A stretch of DNA of 64,000 nucleotides from DASTCZ01 sp963704455 (GCA_963704455.1 OY969905.1:744001-808000); one strand, 5' to 3'. Shown: positions 32,957 to 42,150, counted from the stretch's first letter. Notes: generated from the letters alone by a model not told the origin. Made by a program: numbers and translations.

Positions 32957-33374
32957 TTACTCATCGTAGCGGTGAATTCCGTATGGCTACAATCCTCCAA
33001 TTGTCATTTGCGCTCCATGGTTGCCCATTTGATTACAGTAGCCTCTCCGACGCACAGGCGCTTCCTCCACTGAAGCTCGGTTGATTCATCTGGCATCCAG
33101 ATGTCTGGCCAAGCCCGCAGCATTGCCATTACATGACCATTGTCGATTTGCGGCGCAATAGTGTGACGTTTTTTGTCAGTTTTCCGCCGCTTAAGGAGGT
33201 GTTTAGGAGGGCAGGGACTCAGTCCCATTTCGCATGTTTTTCTAACCTACTGATTCTACTGATGTTACGGAATTGTGCCCTCGTTATAAACCCACAGTGC
33301 AGTACTGGAACTAGGTTTGCATCTATGATTGCCGAACCCGGTAGGGTCTCATAGAAATCCCTAGAGAGGAAAGA
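32957..33374. other. pilA upstream region
   Basis: This 418-bp gap separates the glycosyltransferase-like gene from pilA. It holds the sigma-54 promoter (33306-33321) and a purine-rich ribosome binding site before pilA. A minus-strand frame at 33004-33228 (74 codons, basic) has no family similarity I recognise and no ribosome binding site; I do not call it. The length leaves room for upstream activator sites for PilR, but I cannot point to a clear repeated site. Confidence 0.5.
33306..33321 (+). promoter_or_regulatory. Sigma-54 (-24/-12) promoter of pilA
   Basis: TGGAACTAGGTTTGCA matches the RpoN consensus TGGCACG-N4-TTGCW. GG (33307-33308) and GC (33319-33320) are exactly 10 bases apart, TTGCA is perfect, and there is one mismatch in TGGCAC. 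The start of transcription would be near 33332, leaving about 43 bases of leader with a gagagga site before ATG 33375. pilA is the classic PilR/RpoN target and pilSR are in this window. Confidence 0.75.
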
Positions 33375-33845
33375 ATGCGAAAACAACAGAAAGGTTTCTC
33401 CCTTATCGAACTTTTGATCGTCGTGGCGATTATTTTGATTATCGCCGCTATCGCAATTCCGAACTTGCTCCGCGCGCGAATTTCTGCGAACGAAGCTTCG
33501 GCAGTAAGCTCGATGCGCACGATGAACACCGCGTGCATCACGTACAACTCAACCTACGGTTCGTATCCGGCAGCCGTTTCCGACCTCGGCCCAGTGACTG
33601 CGCCGGCAATCCCGACCAGCACGCAGGCTGACCTGCTTGACCAGGTGCTTGCTCCTGCCAGCGGCGTCCCACAGAAGAGCGGATACAACTTCACGTTCAC
33701 TTCTACGGGCGCGGTGTACACAATCAACGGTGACCCGGTCACCGTGAACCAGACGGGCGTCCGCCATTTCTACACGGACCAGTCCGGCGTCATCCGCTTC
33801 AACGCGGCCCAGACGGCAGCCGTTACGGATTCACCCCTGCAGTAA
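33375..33845 (+). CDS. pilA: Major type IV pilin PilA
   Basis: A 156-residue prepilin. The class III signal MRKQQKG is cleaved before Phe by the prepilin peptidase PilD (not in the window). FSLIELLIVVAIILIIAAIA follows, with Glu5 that aligns subunits in the fibre. The short globular part has TACITYNSTYGSYP and YNFTFTSTGAVYTINGDPVT, and the end resembles GspG-like/geopilin-related pilins with a long N-terminal helix and a small beta region. No disulphide pair near the C-terminus is present. Its own sigma-54 promoter and strong terminator show a highly expressed single gene. Confidence 0.93.
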   Translation: MRKQQKGFSLIELLIVVAIILIIAAIAIPNLLRARISANEASAVSSMRTMNTACITYNSTYGSYPAAVSDLGPVTAPAIPTSTQADLLDQVLAPASGVPQKSGYNFTFTSTGAVYTINGDPVTVNQTGVRHFYTDQSGVIRFNAAQTAAVTDSPLQ

Positions 33846-33873
33846 ACCACCAACCCCCCAACGCGACAGCAAG

Positions 33874-33900
33874 GGCGGAGGCCACAAGCCTCCGCCTTTT
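33874..33900 (+). terminator. Rho-independent terminator of pilA
   Basis: GGCGGAGGC (33874-33882), loop CACAA, GCCTCCGCC (33888-33896), then TTTT and further T-rich bases: a perfect nine-pair GC stem 28 bases after the pilA stop. Confidence 0.88.
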
Positions 33901-34031
33901 GCTTTTTATTTGGGCATTTCGTTTTTTGTCTAAAGAGGGAAGCGATATTTGCGGAACGTTCTCCAACTGTTCATGCTGTTTGCGGGCATCATAAAAGAGC
34001 TGCGCGGCTGTTGCCGCTCAGACGAAGATCC

Positions 34032-36002
34032 TCAGTGGCCCCCGTGCTTTTCGATTTCATCCTTCGCCTGGTTTGCGAGGGGATCCGTACCAATGTCCAC
34101 TTCCATGCCACGCTTATACTCTCTTTCAGCGTCTTCCAGCCGGCCTGACTTCGCGTAAATCAAAGAGAGCTGGTAAAGCGCATGATGGTCATAGGAGTCG
34201 AATTCCGCGGCCTCGCGAAATCGTTTCTCTGCCTCAACCAAGTCATTTCTTTCCATCGCCAAGTCACCCAGGCCATCGAGCCCATCAGTATTCAGCATGA
34301 TCTCCACCGATTTGCTGAACGCCTCGATCGCCTCGCTAACCCTCCCTCGCTTCACATAAAATCTGGCCAATCGGTTATACGCATCCCAGTCGTACGCCGA
34401 GATCTGGATTGCCGCGCGAAATTGCGCTTCCGCCTCAGCGTCGTGCCCTTGCCCCGCAAGCGCCTCGCCCAGTCCAATATGAGATTCGGAATGCCGCGGA
34501 TCTATCTTCACAGCTTTGCTTAGTATTTTCACCGCATCATCGAATCGCCCTTCAAGAACCGCAACGCTTCCCAGATTGCCCAGTGCGAATACATTGTTCG
34601 GATCGCACTGCAGTGCCACGTTCCATTCCTTGTAGGCGTCTGCTGTCCGGCTTACATTCCAATAAGCCGAGCCCAGGTTGGAATGGCCGGTTGCATTGTT
34701 GGGGCTTTGTTGCACGATCACGGTGAAGAAAGTTATCTCGTCGTGCCACTCCGCGTTTCTTTTTACGATTCGAAACGCCATCAGCCCGGCAATAGCTACG
34801 ACGGCGCTGGATAATCCAACTTTCAACCACATTCGTGTCTTGAACGCACGCGTGTTCCATAAAGCGATCAGCCCTGCTGCCGCCAGCCAGCAAAATCCAA
34901 TAGAGGGCACATATAGATAACGCTCGGCAAATACATTCGCCGCCATCCACCGGGCGTTCAGCGCCGGGGCTAGCATTGGAATCAACCAGAGAAGTCCAAA
35001 TGCAGCCATTCGGTTTTTCTCCCAGAGCAAACAAAACAGGAATATCGCACCCACGATCCACGCCACTCCGGCAATGAATCCCAGGTCCCACATACGCTGG
35101 GTTGGCACGAAAGAATAGAGCGCGGATAATTTCGCCGGCCACAAAAGGGTTGTCAGATAATCCCCGGTCAGCGTCACGCTGGAAAGGATTGCCTTGCCCC
35201 ACGGGAGATGCGCCCTCTGCAATCTTGGGATCAGACTCCCCATGGCCGCTATACGCGTGCCCAGATAGATGGCGGCCACAATCCACAGCGGCGCGTACCG
35301 CCGCACTTTTTCGCGGCGAGAGGAGCGCTCCCGGTCTTCAGCGAAGAAATGTTGATATGCGGCTGCGATGATGGGAAACGCAATCGCGGGCTCTTTCGAG
35401 AGGAGCGCAAGCAGAAAGCAAACGCACATCAGCGGGACGGTCCACCATCTCTTGCGCTTCGGGTCACCCAGATTCAGGAAAAACCAGAATGCAAGCAGCA
35501 AGAAAAATCCGAGTTGCAGGTCGGAAACCGCCGCCACCCATGCAACGGCCTCGGTATGAATGGGATGCAGCGCAAATATTGCCGCCGATAAGAACCCAAT
35601 TGCCTCGGATCGAAACAGCCGCCGCGTAACAAGAAAAAGCAAAATCACCACCAGGGCGTTCATCAGCACATTCGCAAGATGAAACACGTAGGCCAGCGGC
35701 CCGTAAATTTGATAGAGCAGGAGGTATTGCACCTGCATCAATGGCCGGTAGTAGTTTGTTGGTACGGTCGTGTACCGGAATGACCATACGGACGAAGTGA
35801 TGATCTGTTTTACATGATGGAAATTTCTAATATAGGGATTCTGCAACACTTGGAAATCATCGTCATAGACGAATGAATTCCCAAGTGTGTTCAGGTAGGG
35901 AAGCGCGCCCAGCAGAATCAGCGCGCCGAGCAGAAGCGCCTCCCGGGAGCGCCCCGGCCGCTTTGCGCCAAGCGAATCCTGTCCGTTTTCAGCCAAGGCC
36001 AA
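34032..36002 (-). CDS. TMTC-like membrane protein with C-terminal TPR repeats
   Basis: A 656-residue protein. The N-terminal two-thirds are a multi-pass glycosyltransferase-like domain with the TMTC/PMT-type loop FVYDDDFQVLQNPYIRN (acidic Asp cluster after TM1) and TNYYRPLMQVQYLLLYQIYG, then ALHPIHTEAVAWVAAVSDLQ. The last 220 residues hold about six TPR units (NATGHSNLGSAYWNVSRTAD, VFALGNLGSVAVLEGRFDDA, DAYNRLARFYVKRGRVSEAI, HALYQLSLIYAKSGRLEDAE). Eukaryotic TMTC proteins are O-mannosyltransferases with the same layout. Bacterial members are common in acidobacteria and may modify exported proteins, possibly pilins here. The opposite strand holds pilA and the pilin-like genes on either side. 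Confidence 0.82.
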   Translation of the reverse strand: MALAENGQDSLGAKRPGRSREALLLGALILLGALPYLNTLGNSFVYDDDFQVLQNPYIRNFHHVKQIITSSVWSFRYTTVPTNYYRPLMQVQYLLLYQIYGPLAYVFHLANVLMNALVVILLFLVTRRLFRSEAIGFLSAAIFALHPIHTEAVAWVAAVSDLQLGFFLLLAFWFFLNLGDPKRKRWWTVPLMCVCFLLALLSKEPAIAFPIIAAAYQHFFAEDRERSSRREKVRRYAPLWIVAAIYLGTRIAAMGSLIPRLQRAHLPWGKAILSSVTLTGDYLTTLLWPAKLSALYSFVPTQRMWDLGFIAGVAWIVGAIFLFCLLWEKNRMAAFGLLWLIPMLAPALNARWMAANVFAERYLYVPSIGFCWLAAAGLIALWNTRAFKTRMWLKVGLSSAVVAIAGLMAFRIVKRNAEWHDEITFFTVIVQQSPNNATGHSNLGSAYWNVSRTADAYKEWNVALQCDPNNVFALGNLGSVAVLEGRFDDAVKILSKAVKIDPRHSESHIGLGEALAGQGHDAEAEAQFRAAIQISAYDWDAYNRLARFYVKRGRVSEAIEAFSKSVEIMLNTDGLDGLGDLAMERNDLVEAEKRFREAAEFDSYDHHALYQLSLIYAKSGRLEDAEREYKRGMEVDIGTDPLANQAKDEIEKHGGH

Positions 36003-36294
36003 CCAGTTTCTTTCCGCTACGAACTAAGAATGGTGACGATTTGCCTACCCGGCAAAACGCGCCATGTATCTTGCCCTTCACATTCTACTGGTGCGTCCCG
36101 CCACACACGCGTGGTTTTCGGCTCAGCATGTGCAAAGGCCAACCCATACGCAACCTCCGTCAGCTTCGCGAATCCCTCTGGATTTAAGCGAAAAGCCGCT
36201 GTATACTTTCGTCGGCTAGTTGTTGGGGTGATTTGGGCTGGCACTGAGGGCCCGCCCTGGGCGTGTTGGGGCTACTTGCTCCAGGGAGACCATC

Positions 36295-36789
36295 ATGAAT
36301 CGTCGCGACCGCGGTTTTTCTCTTCTCGAGCTTCTCATCGTTGTTGCAATTATCCTGACGCTGATGCTCGTCGCTATTCCAAAAGTTACAACGATGAAAA
36401 TGACGGGCAACGAGACGTCTGCTGTGAAGACGCTCGATACTTTGCGGACTGTTTGCTTCGCGTACCAGACCAGCTATAGCACTTTTCCGAAAGATCAATC
36501 GCAGCTTGGTCCGCCTCAACCCGGCGCTCCCAGTGGCAAAGATGCCGCGGATCTAATTGACGCCTTGTTGGCGCCTCCGGCAGGCACCGCTGCCAACAAA
36601 GACGGCTACGCGTTCCGTTATGTTGCCGGCCCTGCAGACAGCAACGGAATCATCTCGACCTATACAGTTACCGGCGATCCCTTGAGCTACAACAATACGG
36701 GCCGGATGCGTTTCTTCATGGATCAGACCACACGCATCCACTACACCACTGACGGCTCCCAGCCATCTGCATCGAGCCCGATTAAATAA
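36295..36789 (+). CDS. Type IV pilin-like protein
   Basis: A 164-residue prepilin with signal MNRRDRG^FSLLELLIVVAI and Glu5. The globular part is related to PilA (33375) but has its own features: SAVKTLDTLRTVCFAYQTSY, KDGYAFRYVAGPADS, TVTGDPLSYNNTGRMRFF. The end, DGSQPSASSPIK, resembles the PilA-type tail. A TATACT hexamer lies about 100 bases upstream and a cagggaga site before ATG 36295. It is followed 17 bases later by a paralog of its globular domain. It is probably a minor or alternative pilin. Confidence 0.88.
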   Translation: MNRRDRGFSLLELLIVVAIILTLMLVAIPKVTTMKMTGNETSAVKTLDTLRTVCFAYQTSYSTFPKDQSQLGPPQPGAPSGKDAADLIDALLAPPAGTAANKDGYAFRYVAGPADSNGIISTYTVTGDPLSYNNTGRMRFFMDQTTRIHYTTDGSQPSASSPIK

Positions 36790-36806
36790 TTATTCCCTAA
36801 GCCGTA

Positions 36807-37289
36807 ATGCGTACTCGCACGAAATTCGCGCGGCTCGCACTGGCGGGTTGCATATCTGCCGTTGTCGCCACTTCCTGCATAAATACATACAATGTGCGAA
36901 TGGCTGGCGATGAGAGGTCAGCTATCGTGACGCTCGACACGTGGAGGAATGCCTGCTTTGAATACCAAATGGCTTATGTGACGTTTCCGGCGGAAATTTC
37001 CCAGCTTGTTCCGCCGCAAGGCGGGAATTTCACCAGCAAGGATGCCGCCGATCTAATTGGAAGCAATATGATTCCTTCGCGTGGCGCAGCTTTGAGCAAA
37101 GACGGCTACACCTTCCGTTACGTCCCGGGCCCCGCTAACGCCAAGGGGGTCATTGAAACCTACTCGATGCTTGCAGATCCAGTGAGCTACAACAACTCCG
37201 GAAAGAAGCGTTATTTCACGGATCAATCTACGGTTATCCACTTCACCTTAGACGGCACAGAACCGTCGACTTCGAGTCCGGTCATGTAA
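36807..37289 (+). CDS. Pilin-domain paralog with a lipoprotein-type signal
   Basis: A 160-residue protein. From about residue 26 on it is clearly homologous to the previous gene (SAIVTLDTWRNACFEYQMAY, SKDAADLIGSNMIPS, SKDGYTFRYVPGPANAKG, DPVSYNNSGKKRYFTDQSTV). Its N-terminus is not a prepilin helix: MRTRTKFARLALAGCISAVV has no Gly-Phe cleavage site, no Glu5 and no long hydrophobic stalk. LAGC at residues 12-15 (or ATSC at 21-24) reads as a lipobox. So a pilin head has been re-targeted as a lipoprotein or periplasmic protein. It starts 17 bases after the pilin-like gene and is co-transcribed. Confidence 0.75.
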   Translation: MRTRTKFARLALAGCISAVVATSCINTYNVRMAGDERSAIVTLDTWRNACFEYQMAYVTFPAEISQLVPPQGGNFTSKDAADLIGSNMIPSRGAALSKDGYTFRYVPGPANAKGVIETYSMLADPVSYNNSGKKRYFTDQSTVIHFTLDGTEPSTSSPVM

Positions 37290-37352
37290 TTATTCCAAGC
37301 GCCGCGAATTCCGACCGGGTCAGAAGGCTGTTGCATCTGTTAGTCTAAAGCT

Positions 37353-38099
37353 ATGCGCCTTCACGCAATTCTCGCGCGGCTTGCTCTTGCGTGCAGCATC
37401 CTTGCTGTAGCTGCTTCGTCCAGTGCACCCGACGACGCCCAGCGGTACGTCCAGCTCGTAGAATCCCGTTACCATTCCGCCCGCACGCTTAAGGCTGTCT
37501 TTCTCGAACGCTACAGCGAGGGTCACGTCACTGTACGCCTTGAATCAGGAACCGCATATTTCTCGCGGCCCGGGCGAATGAGGTGGGAATACGAAGAGCC
37601 GGAGAACAAACTCTTTCTAACAGACGGCAAGACCGTGTGGTTTTACGTTCCGGCTGACCACACCGCCTCGCGCGCTCCCATGAAGGAAAGCAGCGACCTG
37701 CGCACGCCGCTCTCGCTCATCACAGGCAAGTCCACACTCTCGCGCTTCTGCAAGCGCATAGATTTGCTCAAGCAAGCCGCCGACGGGGGCCCCGTCACTT
37801 TGCGCTGCCATCCGCGGGGCGCTCCTGATACGGCAGGGACAGCCAATCGCCCGGCTTCAGCCGCAGGAACCAGTTCGACGCAAGATGCTGGGGAAATCCA
37901 GGAAGTCCTTCTTGACGTGGATCCCACGAACGGCTGGCTGACCCGCGTCCTTATCCGCCAAGCGGGTGGCATCGAGCTGGAATACAGCTTTGGGCGCTGG
38001 CAAAAAGACATGGACCTACCCGAGTCAATGTTCCACTTCACGGCCCCCAAGGGTGTCGCGATTGTGGACGAGGGGACAACTTTGGGATCGCACCAGTGA
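37353..38099 (+). CDS. LolA-like outer-membrane lipoprotein carrier protein
   Basis: A 248-residue periplasmic protein with a signal peptide (MRLHAILARLALACSILAVA). The LolA fold pattern is visible: AQRYVQLVESRYHSARTLKA, VFLERYSEGHVTVRLESGTA, YFSRPGRMRWEYEEPENKLF, TDGKTVWFYVPADHT, LSLITGKSTLSRFC, and a closing EVLLDVDPTNGWLTRVLIRQ. An Ala/Ser/Thr-rich insertion (about residues 150-175) is unusual. LolA shuttles lipoproteins between the membranes; placement after a lipoprotein-type pilin relative is suggestive. It may be one of several paralogs, since a second LolA/DUF-like gene sits at 53702. Confidence 0.8.
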   Translation: MRLHAILARLALACSILAVAASSSAPDDAQRYVQLVESRYHSARTLKAVFLERYSEGHVTVRLESGTAYFSRPGRMRWEYEEPENKLFLTDGKTVWFYVPADHTASRAPMKESSDLRTPLSLITGKSTLSRFCKRIDLLKQAADGGPVTLRCHPRGAPDTAGTANRPASAAGTSSTQDAGEIQEVLLDVDPTNGWLTRVLIRQAGGIELEYSFGRWQKDMDLPESMFHFTAPKGVAIVDEGTTLGSHQ

Positions 38100-38283
38100 A
38101 CCTTTTTCCGCCTTCCGGGGTCTTAATAGGTAGGGGCAGGGACCTTTTTGCGTGGGCTGCCTCCAGCCCGATATGAGTGCGTATTTTTCGGGGCTCAGTG
38201 CGAATAGCATGCACTGTACCCTTCCGCGCAACGGCTGCGGCACCACACTTTAGACGCCATTACGATTGGGGTAGACTTGCACC

Positions 38284-39504
38284 GTGGCAGATTTTGTTTG
38301 CAAAGTCGCTGATTCAAACGGGCATATCTTTTCGCAGGTAGAGGTCGCTCAAACCCTCGAAGAGGCCCGCCAAAAGCTCCAGGAGCGGGGCTTGTTCGTC
38401 TATTCCGTGCGGCCGCAAGGCGGAATTGTGGGCGCATTTCTGCAAGGGAAGCACAAGCGCAGCGTCGGCGGCACTGAATTCTTAATTTTCAATCAACAGT
38501 TCAACACGCTCATCAAGGCCGGCCTGCCCATCCTGAAATCGCTTGAGTTGCTCGCCGATCGCGTCGCCGCTCCGCGTCTCCGCCCGGTGCTCAATGACGT
38601 CCGCCGCCGCGTCCGCGAAGGCGCGCTGCTTTCTGAAGCGCTGGTGGAGCAGGGAAATTTTCCAAAGGTTTACACCACCTCCGTTCTTGCCGGCGAAAAG
38701 AGCGGCAATCTTTCCGGCGTGCTGGACTATTACATTGCGTATCAGCGCGTCACCACCGGGATCCGCAAGAAGTTGATCGCCGCGCTCGTCTATCCGTGCA
38801 TTCTTGTATTCGCGGCGATCTCAATTGTCACATACGTTGTGGCCTTTGTGATTCCGCAGTTCGCACGGCTTTATGCCGATATGAACATCACTTTGCCGCT
38901 GGCCACTCGAATTCTGATTGCCATCGCCGTGGGTTTCCGGCCCTATCTCATCGGCGTCGTCGCCCTCTTGATAGCCGCGGGCGTCGCCGTCTATTTTTGG
39001 TCCCGCACCGAAGCGGGTGGCGTGGCGCTTGACCGCGTGAAACTTAAGCTGCCTTTTGTCGGTGAAACCTGGATCAAATTCCAGATCGCCCAGTTCTCGC
39101 GCACGCTCTCGACTTTGCTGACCGGCGGCACACCGCTTGTCCAGGCGCTCGATACCGCCGCGAATTCCATCACGAGCAAACTCGTCGGCGACGCGGTGCG
39201 CGATTCAGCGAAGCTTATTCGCGAAGGCCAATCGCTTCACGCCAGCCTTACTTCCACGGGGATTTTTCCCGAGCTTGCGTTGGAAATGACGGAGGTCGGC
39301 GAGGCCAGCGGCGCGCTGGCTCCCATGCTCACAAGCGTCGCCGAGTTCTACGAGGAAGATGTCAACAATCGCACGGCAACCATGGTTTCTCTTATCGAGC
39401 CGGCCATTTTGATTTTCATGGGCGGGATCGTGCTCTTTATTCTTGTTTCACTCTATTTGCCGATTTTCAGTTTTTCGCTGGGCGCCACCAATGGTGGGGG
39501 ATGA
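38284..39504 (+). CDS. Second GspF/PilC-family platform protein
   Basis: A 406-residue inner-membrane protein from GTG 38284, the first gene of a seven-gene operon. Two T2SSF domains (FNQQFNTLIKAGLPILKSLE; FSRTLSTLLTGGTPLVQALD) and transmembrane segments (LIAALVYPCILVFAAISIVT, PYLIGVVALLIAAGVAVYFW, the C-terminal PAILIFMGGIVLFILVSLYL) match GspF/PilC. The N-terminal domain begins DFVCKVADSNGHIFSQVEVA, the usual short GspF beta region. It differs clearly from pilC at 17305, so this window encodes two platform proteins. Confidence 0.9.
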   Translation: MADFVCKVADSNGHIFSQVEVAQTLEEARQKLQERGLFVYSVRPQGGIVGAFLQGKHKRSVGGTEFLIFNQQFNTLIKAGLPILKSLELLADRVAAPRLRPVLNDVRRRVREGALLSEALVEQGNFPKVYTTSVLAGEKSGNLSGVLDYYIAYQRVTTGIRKKLIAALVYPCILVFAAISIVTYVVAFVIPQFARLYADMNITLPLATRILIAIAVGFRPYLIGVVALLIAAGVAVYFWSRTEAGGVALDRVKLKLPFVGETWIKFQIAQFSRTLSTLLTGGTPLVQALDTAANSITSKLVGDAVRDSAKLIREGQSLHASLTSTGIFPELALEMTEVGEASGALAPMLTSVAEFYEEDVNNRTATMVSLIEPAILIFMGGIVLFILVSLYLPIFSFSLGATNGGG

Positions 39505-39523
39505 AATTCGAGGTGGATAAATC

Positions 39524-41155
39524 TTGAGCATCGCGAACCACAACACCGGATTGCCGATTGCCGTGGATGAGCGGGACGACACCGAGCACGCCAAGCGGCT
39601 CGCCGCGCGCTACCGCTGCGGCTTCGTGGACCTGAACGAGCAGCACATTGACCCGGAACTTTTTCGCAGCATTCCCGCGGACCTGATGTTCCGGTTCAAC
39701 TTTGTTCCCATTGAGTCGCACGAAAATTCGCTGGTTGTCGCCGTCGCCGACCCCGCGCAGGTGCTTCTTTCCGACGAGCTGAGCCTCCTGATTGGCAAGA
39801 AGCTTGTCCTCAAGGTCGCAACCCCGGCGCAAATCAGCGACCTTCTGAAGCGCACCGAGCAATCCCAGCGCGTGCTCGAGCAGGCCACTGAAGCCTTTAC
39901 TTTGCAGGTCGTCGAAGACGACGAAGACAATGATGAAACTCTTTCCGCGGACCGACTTACCAGCGATTCAGCGATCAGCCCGGTCGTGCGTCTGGTGGAC
40001 ACGGTCATCTTCACCGCTCTCGAGCGCCGAGCGAGCGACATTCACATTGAAGCGCGTGACATCGAAGTCGTCATCAAGTACCGCATTGACGGAATTCTTC
40101 AGTACGCCATGACGCCTATCGCCAAGGAATGGCATTCCACTATCCTTACCCGCATCAAGGTGATGAGTGACCTGGATATCGCCGAGCGCCGCGTGCCGCA
40201 AGATGGCCGCTTCCGGGTCCGCTACAAAGGGCGCTTTGTGGATTTCCGCGTCTCAATCATGCCGTCCATTCACGGCGAAGACGCCGTCCTTCGCGTCCTC
40301 GATAAAGAGACGCTCTCGGAAAAATTCCACAATCTCACGCTTGATGTGGTGGGCTTCGATCAGGAAGACTTGCGCAAATTCCGCAAGTACATTCAGGAGC
40401 CATATGGGATGGTTCTGGTCACCGGCCCCACCGGTTCCGGCAAGACCACCACTCTTTACGCCGCCGTCAACGAAATCAAAACCGACGAAGACAAGATCAT
40501 CACCATCGAAGATCCCGTCGAATATCAGGTGCGCGGAATCACGCAGATTCCGGTAAACGAAAAGAAGGGACTCACGTTCGCGCGCGGGCTGCGCTCCATC
40601 TTACGGCACGATCCCGACAAGATCATGGTCGGCGAAATCCGCGACCAGGAAACCGCGCAGATTGCAATTCAATCCGCGCTCACCGGCCACCTCGTCTTCA
40701 CCACCGTTCACGCCAATAACGTCACTGACGTCATCGGGCGCTTCATCAACATGGGTGTCGAGCCTTACAATTTCGTTTCGGCGCTGAACTGTATTCTCGC
40801 CCAGCGCCTCGTCCGGGTGGTTTGCGAGCACTGCCGTAAATTCGCGCCGCCCACCATCGAAGAATTGAAAACGTCGGGTCTCGACCCCAAAATTTGGGCG
40901 CAGGTGCCGATTGCTTCCGGTGCGGGATGCCTGGAATGTTCGGGCACGGGCTATCATGGACGCGTGGCCATCGCGGAATTGCTCGACCTTACCGACACCA
41001 TCCGCGAGATGATTATCGACCGCCGCCCAACCTCGGAAATCAAGCGCGTCGCGCGAGACAGCGGCATGCGGTTTCTCCGCGATGCCGGGCTCGCCAAAGT
41101 GCGCACGGGCGTGACAACATTGCGCGAGATCAATAAGGTGACTTTCATTGAGTAG
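39524..41155 (+). CDS. Second GspE/PilB-family secretion ATPase
   Basis: A 543-residue ATPase from TTG 39524, behind gaggtgga. The N-terminal MshEN/T2SSE_N region (LAARYRCGFVDLNEQHIDPE) precedes the core: Walker A TGPTGSGKTTTLYAA, KIITIEDPVEYQVRGITQIP, Walker B KIMVGEIRDQETAQIA, HANNVTDVIGRFINMGV. Zinc Cys pairs CEHC and CLEC are present. Compared with pilB (14404) the N-terminus lacks the second MshEN repeat, and the sequence is closer to GspE/MshE. It would power assembly through the adjacent GspF and the PilM/N/O/P-like proteins. Confidence 0.92.
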   Translation: MSIANHNTGLPIAVDERDDTEHAKRLAARYRCGFVDLNEQHIDPELFRSIPADLMFRFNFVPIESHENSLVVAVADPAQVLLSDELSLLIGKKLVLKVATPAQISDLLKRTEQSQRVLEQATEAFTLQVVEDDEDNDETLSADRLTSDSAISPVVRLVDTVIFTALERRASDIHIEARDIEVVIKYRIDGILQYAMTPIAKEWHSTILTRIKVMSDLDIAERRVPQDGRFRVRYKGRFVDFRVSIMPSIHGEDAVLRVLDKETLSEKFHNLTLDVVGFDQEDLRKFRKYIQEPYGMVLVTGPTGSGKTTTLYAAVNEIKTDEDKIITIEDPVEYQVRGITQIPVNEKKGLTFARGLRSILRHDPDKIMVGEIRDQETAQIAIQSALTGHLVFTTVHANNVTDVIGRFINMGVEPYNFVSALNCILAQRLVRVVCEHCRKFAPPTIEELKTSGLDPKIWAQVPIASGAGCLECSGTGYHGRVAIAELLDLTDTIREMIIDRRPTSEIKRVARDSGMRFLRDAGLAKVRTGVTTLREINKVTFIE

Positions 41156-42131
41156 CGCCGCAGGAGTCCGGCGGGGCATCTACCGCAGCGCATTTGTCCG
41201 GCGCGTGGTGCGGATGCTTGACTCCATGCCGCATCCCCTCGTCGCGTGTGAGATTTCTCCTGATTTCGTAGCCGCGGCGAATTGGCGGCGGGGCACTTAT
41301 GGCCTCGATGAGTTCGCCGTCGTTCCGCTTCCCCCCGGCGCGATTAAGCCCAGCGCCGTGGAATCAAATGTGATCAATGTGGACGCCGTTCGCAGCGCAA
41401 TGGATACAGTCTTGAAAAAGTTGGGCGTTCGCAACCAGACCATCGCTCTACTCGTCCCCGACGCGGTAATCCGCGTGTTCGTTTTGCACTTTGACACTTT
41501 CCCGCGTTCCGCCGCCGAAGCCAATCCCATGCTTCGCTGGCGCTTGAAAAAGAGCGTTCCATTTGAAGCGGAGGAGACTCTGATTTCTTACATGCGCCAG
41601 GCGCCGCGCGATGAAGGAGTGGACATAATCACCGCCCTGGCGCGCTTGCGCATCATCAAGGAATACGAGTCGCTCGCAGAAGCCTCCGGTGTGCAACCCG
41701 GCGTTGTAATGAGTTCGACGCTTGCCACGTTGCCGCTTCTCGATGATGCGCGCCCCGTGATGCTGGCCCGCGTTTCCGGCGCCACGCTCACCACTGGAAT
41801 CGCGCGCGAAGGGATTCTCGCCGGCTACCGCTGCACCGAACTGCCATCCGGCCTCGACGCACTCGAGCCGAAAACCTTGCTCGACGAGCTTTTCCCGGTG
41901 GCAGCGTATTATCAAGACGCCTGGAGCGAAGGCATTCAGGGCCTGCGGCTTGCGGGATTTGGAAATCGGTTTGAAGATTTCCGCGTCCCTCTGGAAGCGG
42001 AATTCGGCTGCCCGGTTACCGGATTGCTTCACGCGGCGGATCTGGCAGGAAAGCTGAGCAATGACGCGCGGCGCCTGGCCGAACAGGAACTCGATTCGCT
42101 GGTCGGCTGGAGCATGAACCGCGGCTCATGA
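41148..42131 (+). CDS. PilM/GspL-like actin-fold assembly protein
   Basis: A 327-residue cytoplasmic protein. The TTG at 41148 overlaps the GspE stop (TTGAGTAG); an ATG at 41214 is also possible. CEISPDFVAAANWRRGTYGL, TIALLVPDAVIRVFVLHF, MLRWRLKKSVPFEAEE and GVQPGVVMSSTLATLPLLDD fit the PilM/actin-like ATPase fold (PilM_2 type), with a weaker match at the phosphate loops. PilM binds the N-terminus of PilN and links the ATPase to the alignment complex. The next genes are the expected PilN and PilO partners. Confidence 0.82.
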   Translation: MSSAAGVRRGIYRSAFVRRVVRMLDSMPHPLVACEISPDFVAAANWRRGTYGLDEFAVVPLPPGAIKPSAVESNVINVDAVRSAMDTVLKKLGVRNQTIALLVPDAVIRVFVLHFDTFPRSAAEANPMLRWRLKKSVPFEAEETLISYMRQAPRDEGVDIITALARLRIIKEYESLAEASGVQPGVVMSSTLATLPLLDDARPVMLARVSGATLTTGIAREGILAGYRCTELPSGLDALEPKTLLDELFPVAAYYQDAWSEGIQGLRLAGFGNRFEDFRVPLEAEFGCPVTGLLHAADLAGKLSNDARRLAEQELDSLVGWSMNRGS

Positions 42132-42150
42132 GGATTCATAAAACAATTTC

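Noticed and set aside
33004..33228. 74-codon minus-strand ORF upstream of pilA
   Set aside because: No family resemblance, no ribosome binding site, and it lies in the regulatory region of pilA.
36228..36250. TGGCAC near 36238 as a sigma-54 promoter for the second pilin-like gene
   Set aside because: The -24 element fits, but there is no TTGC at the -12 position; a sigma-70 -10 (TATACT) slightly upstream is more plausible.
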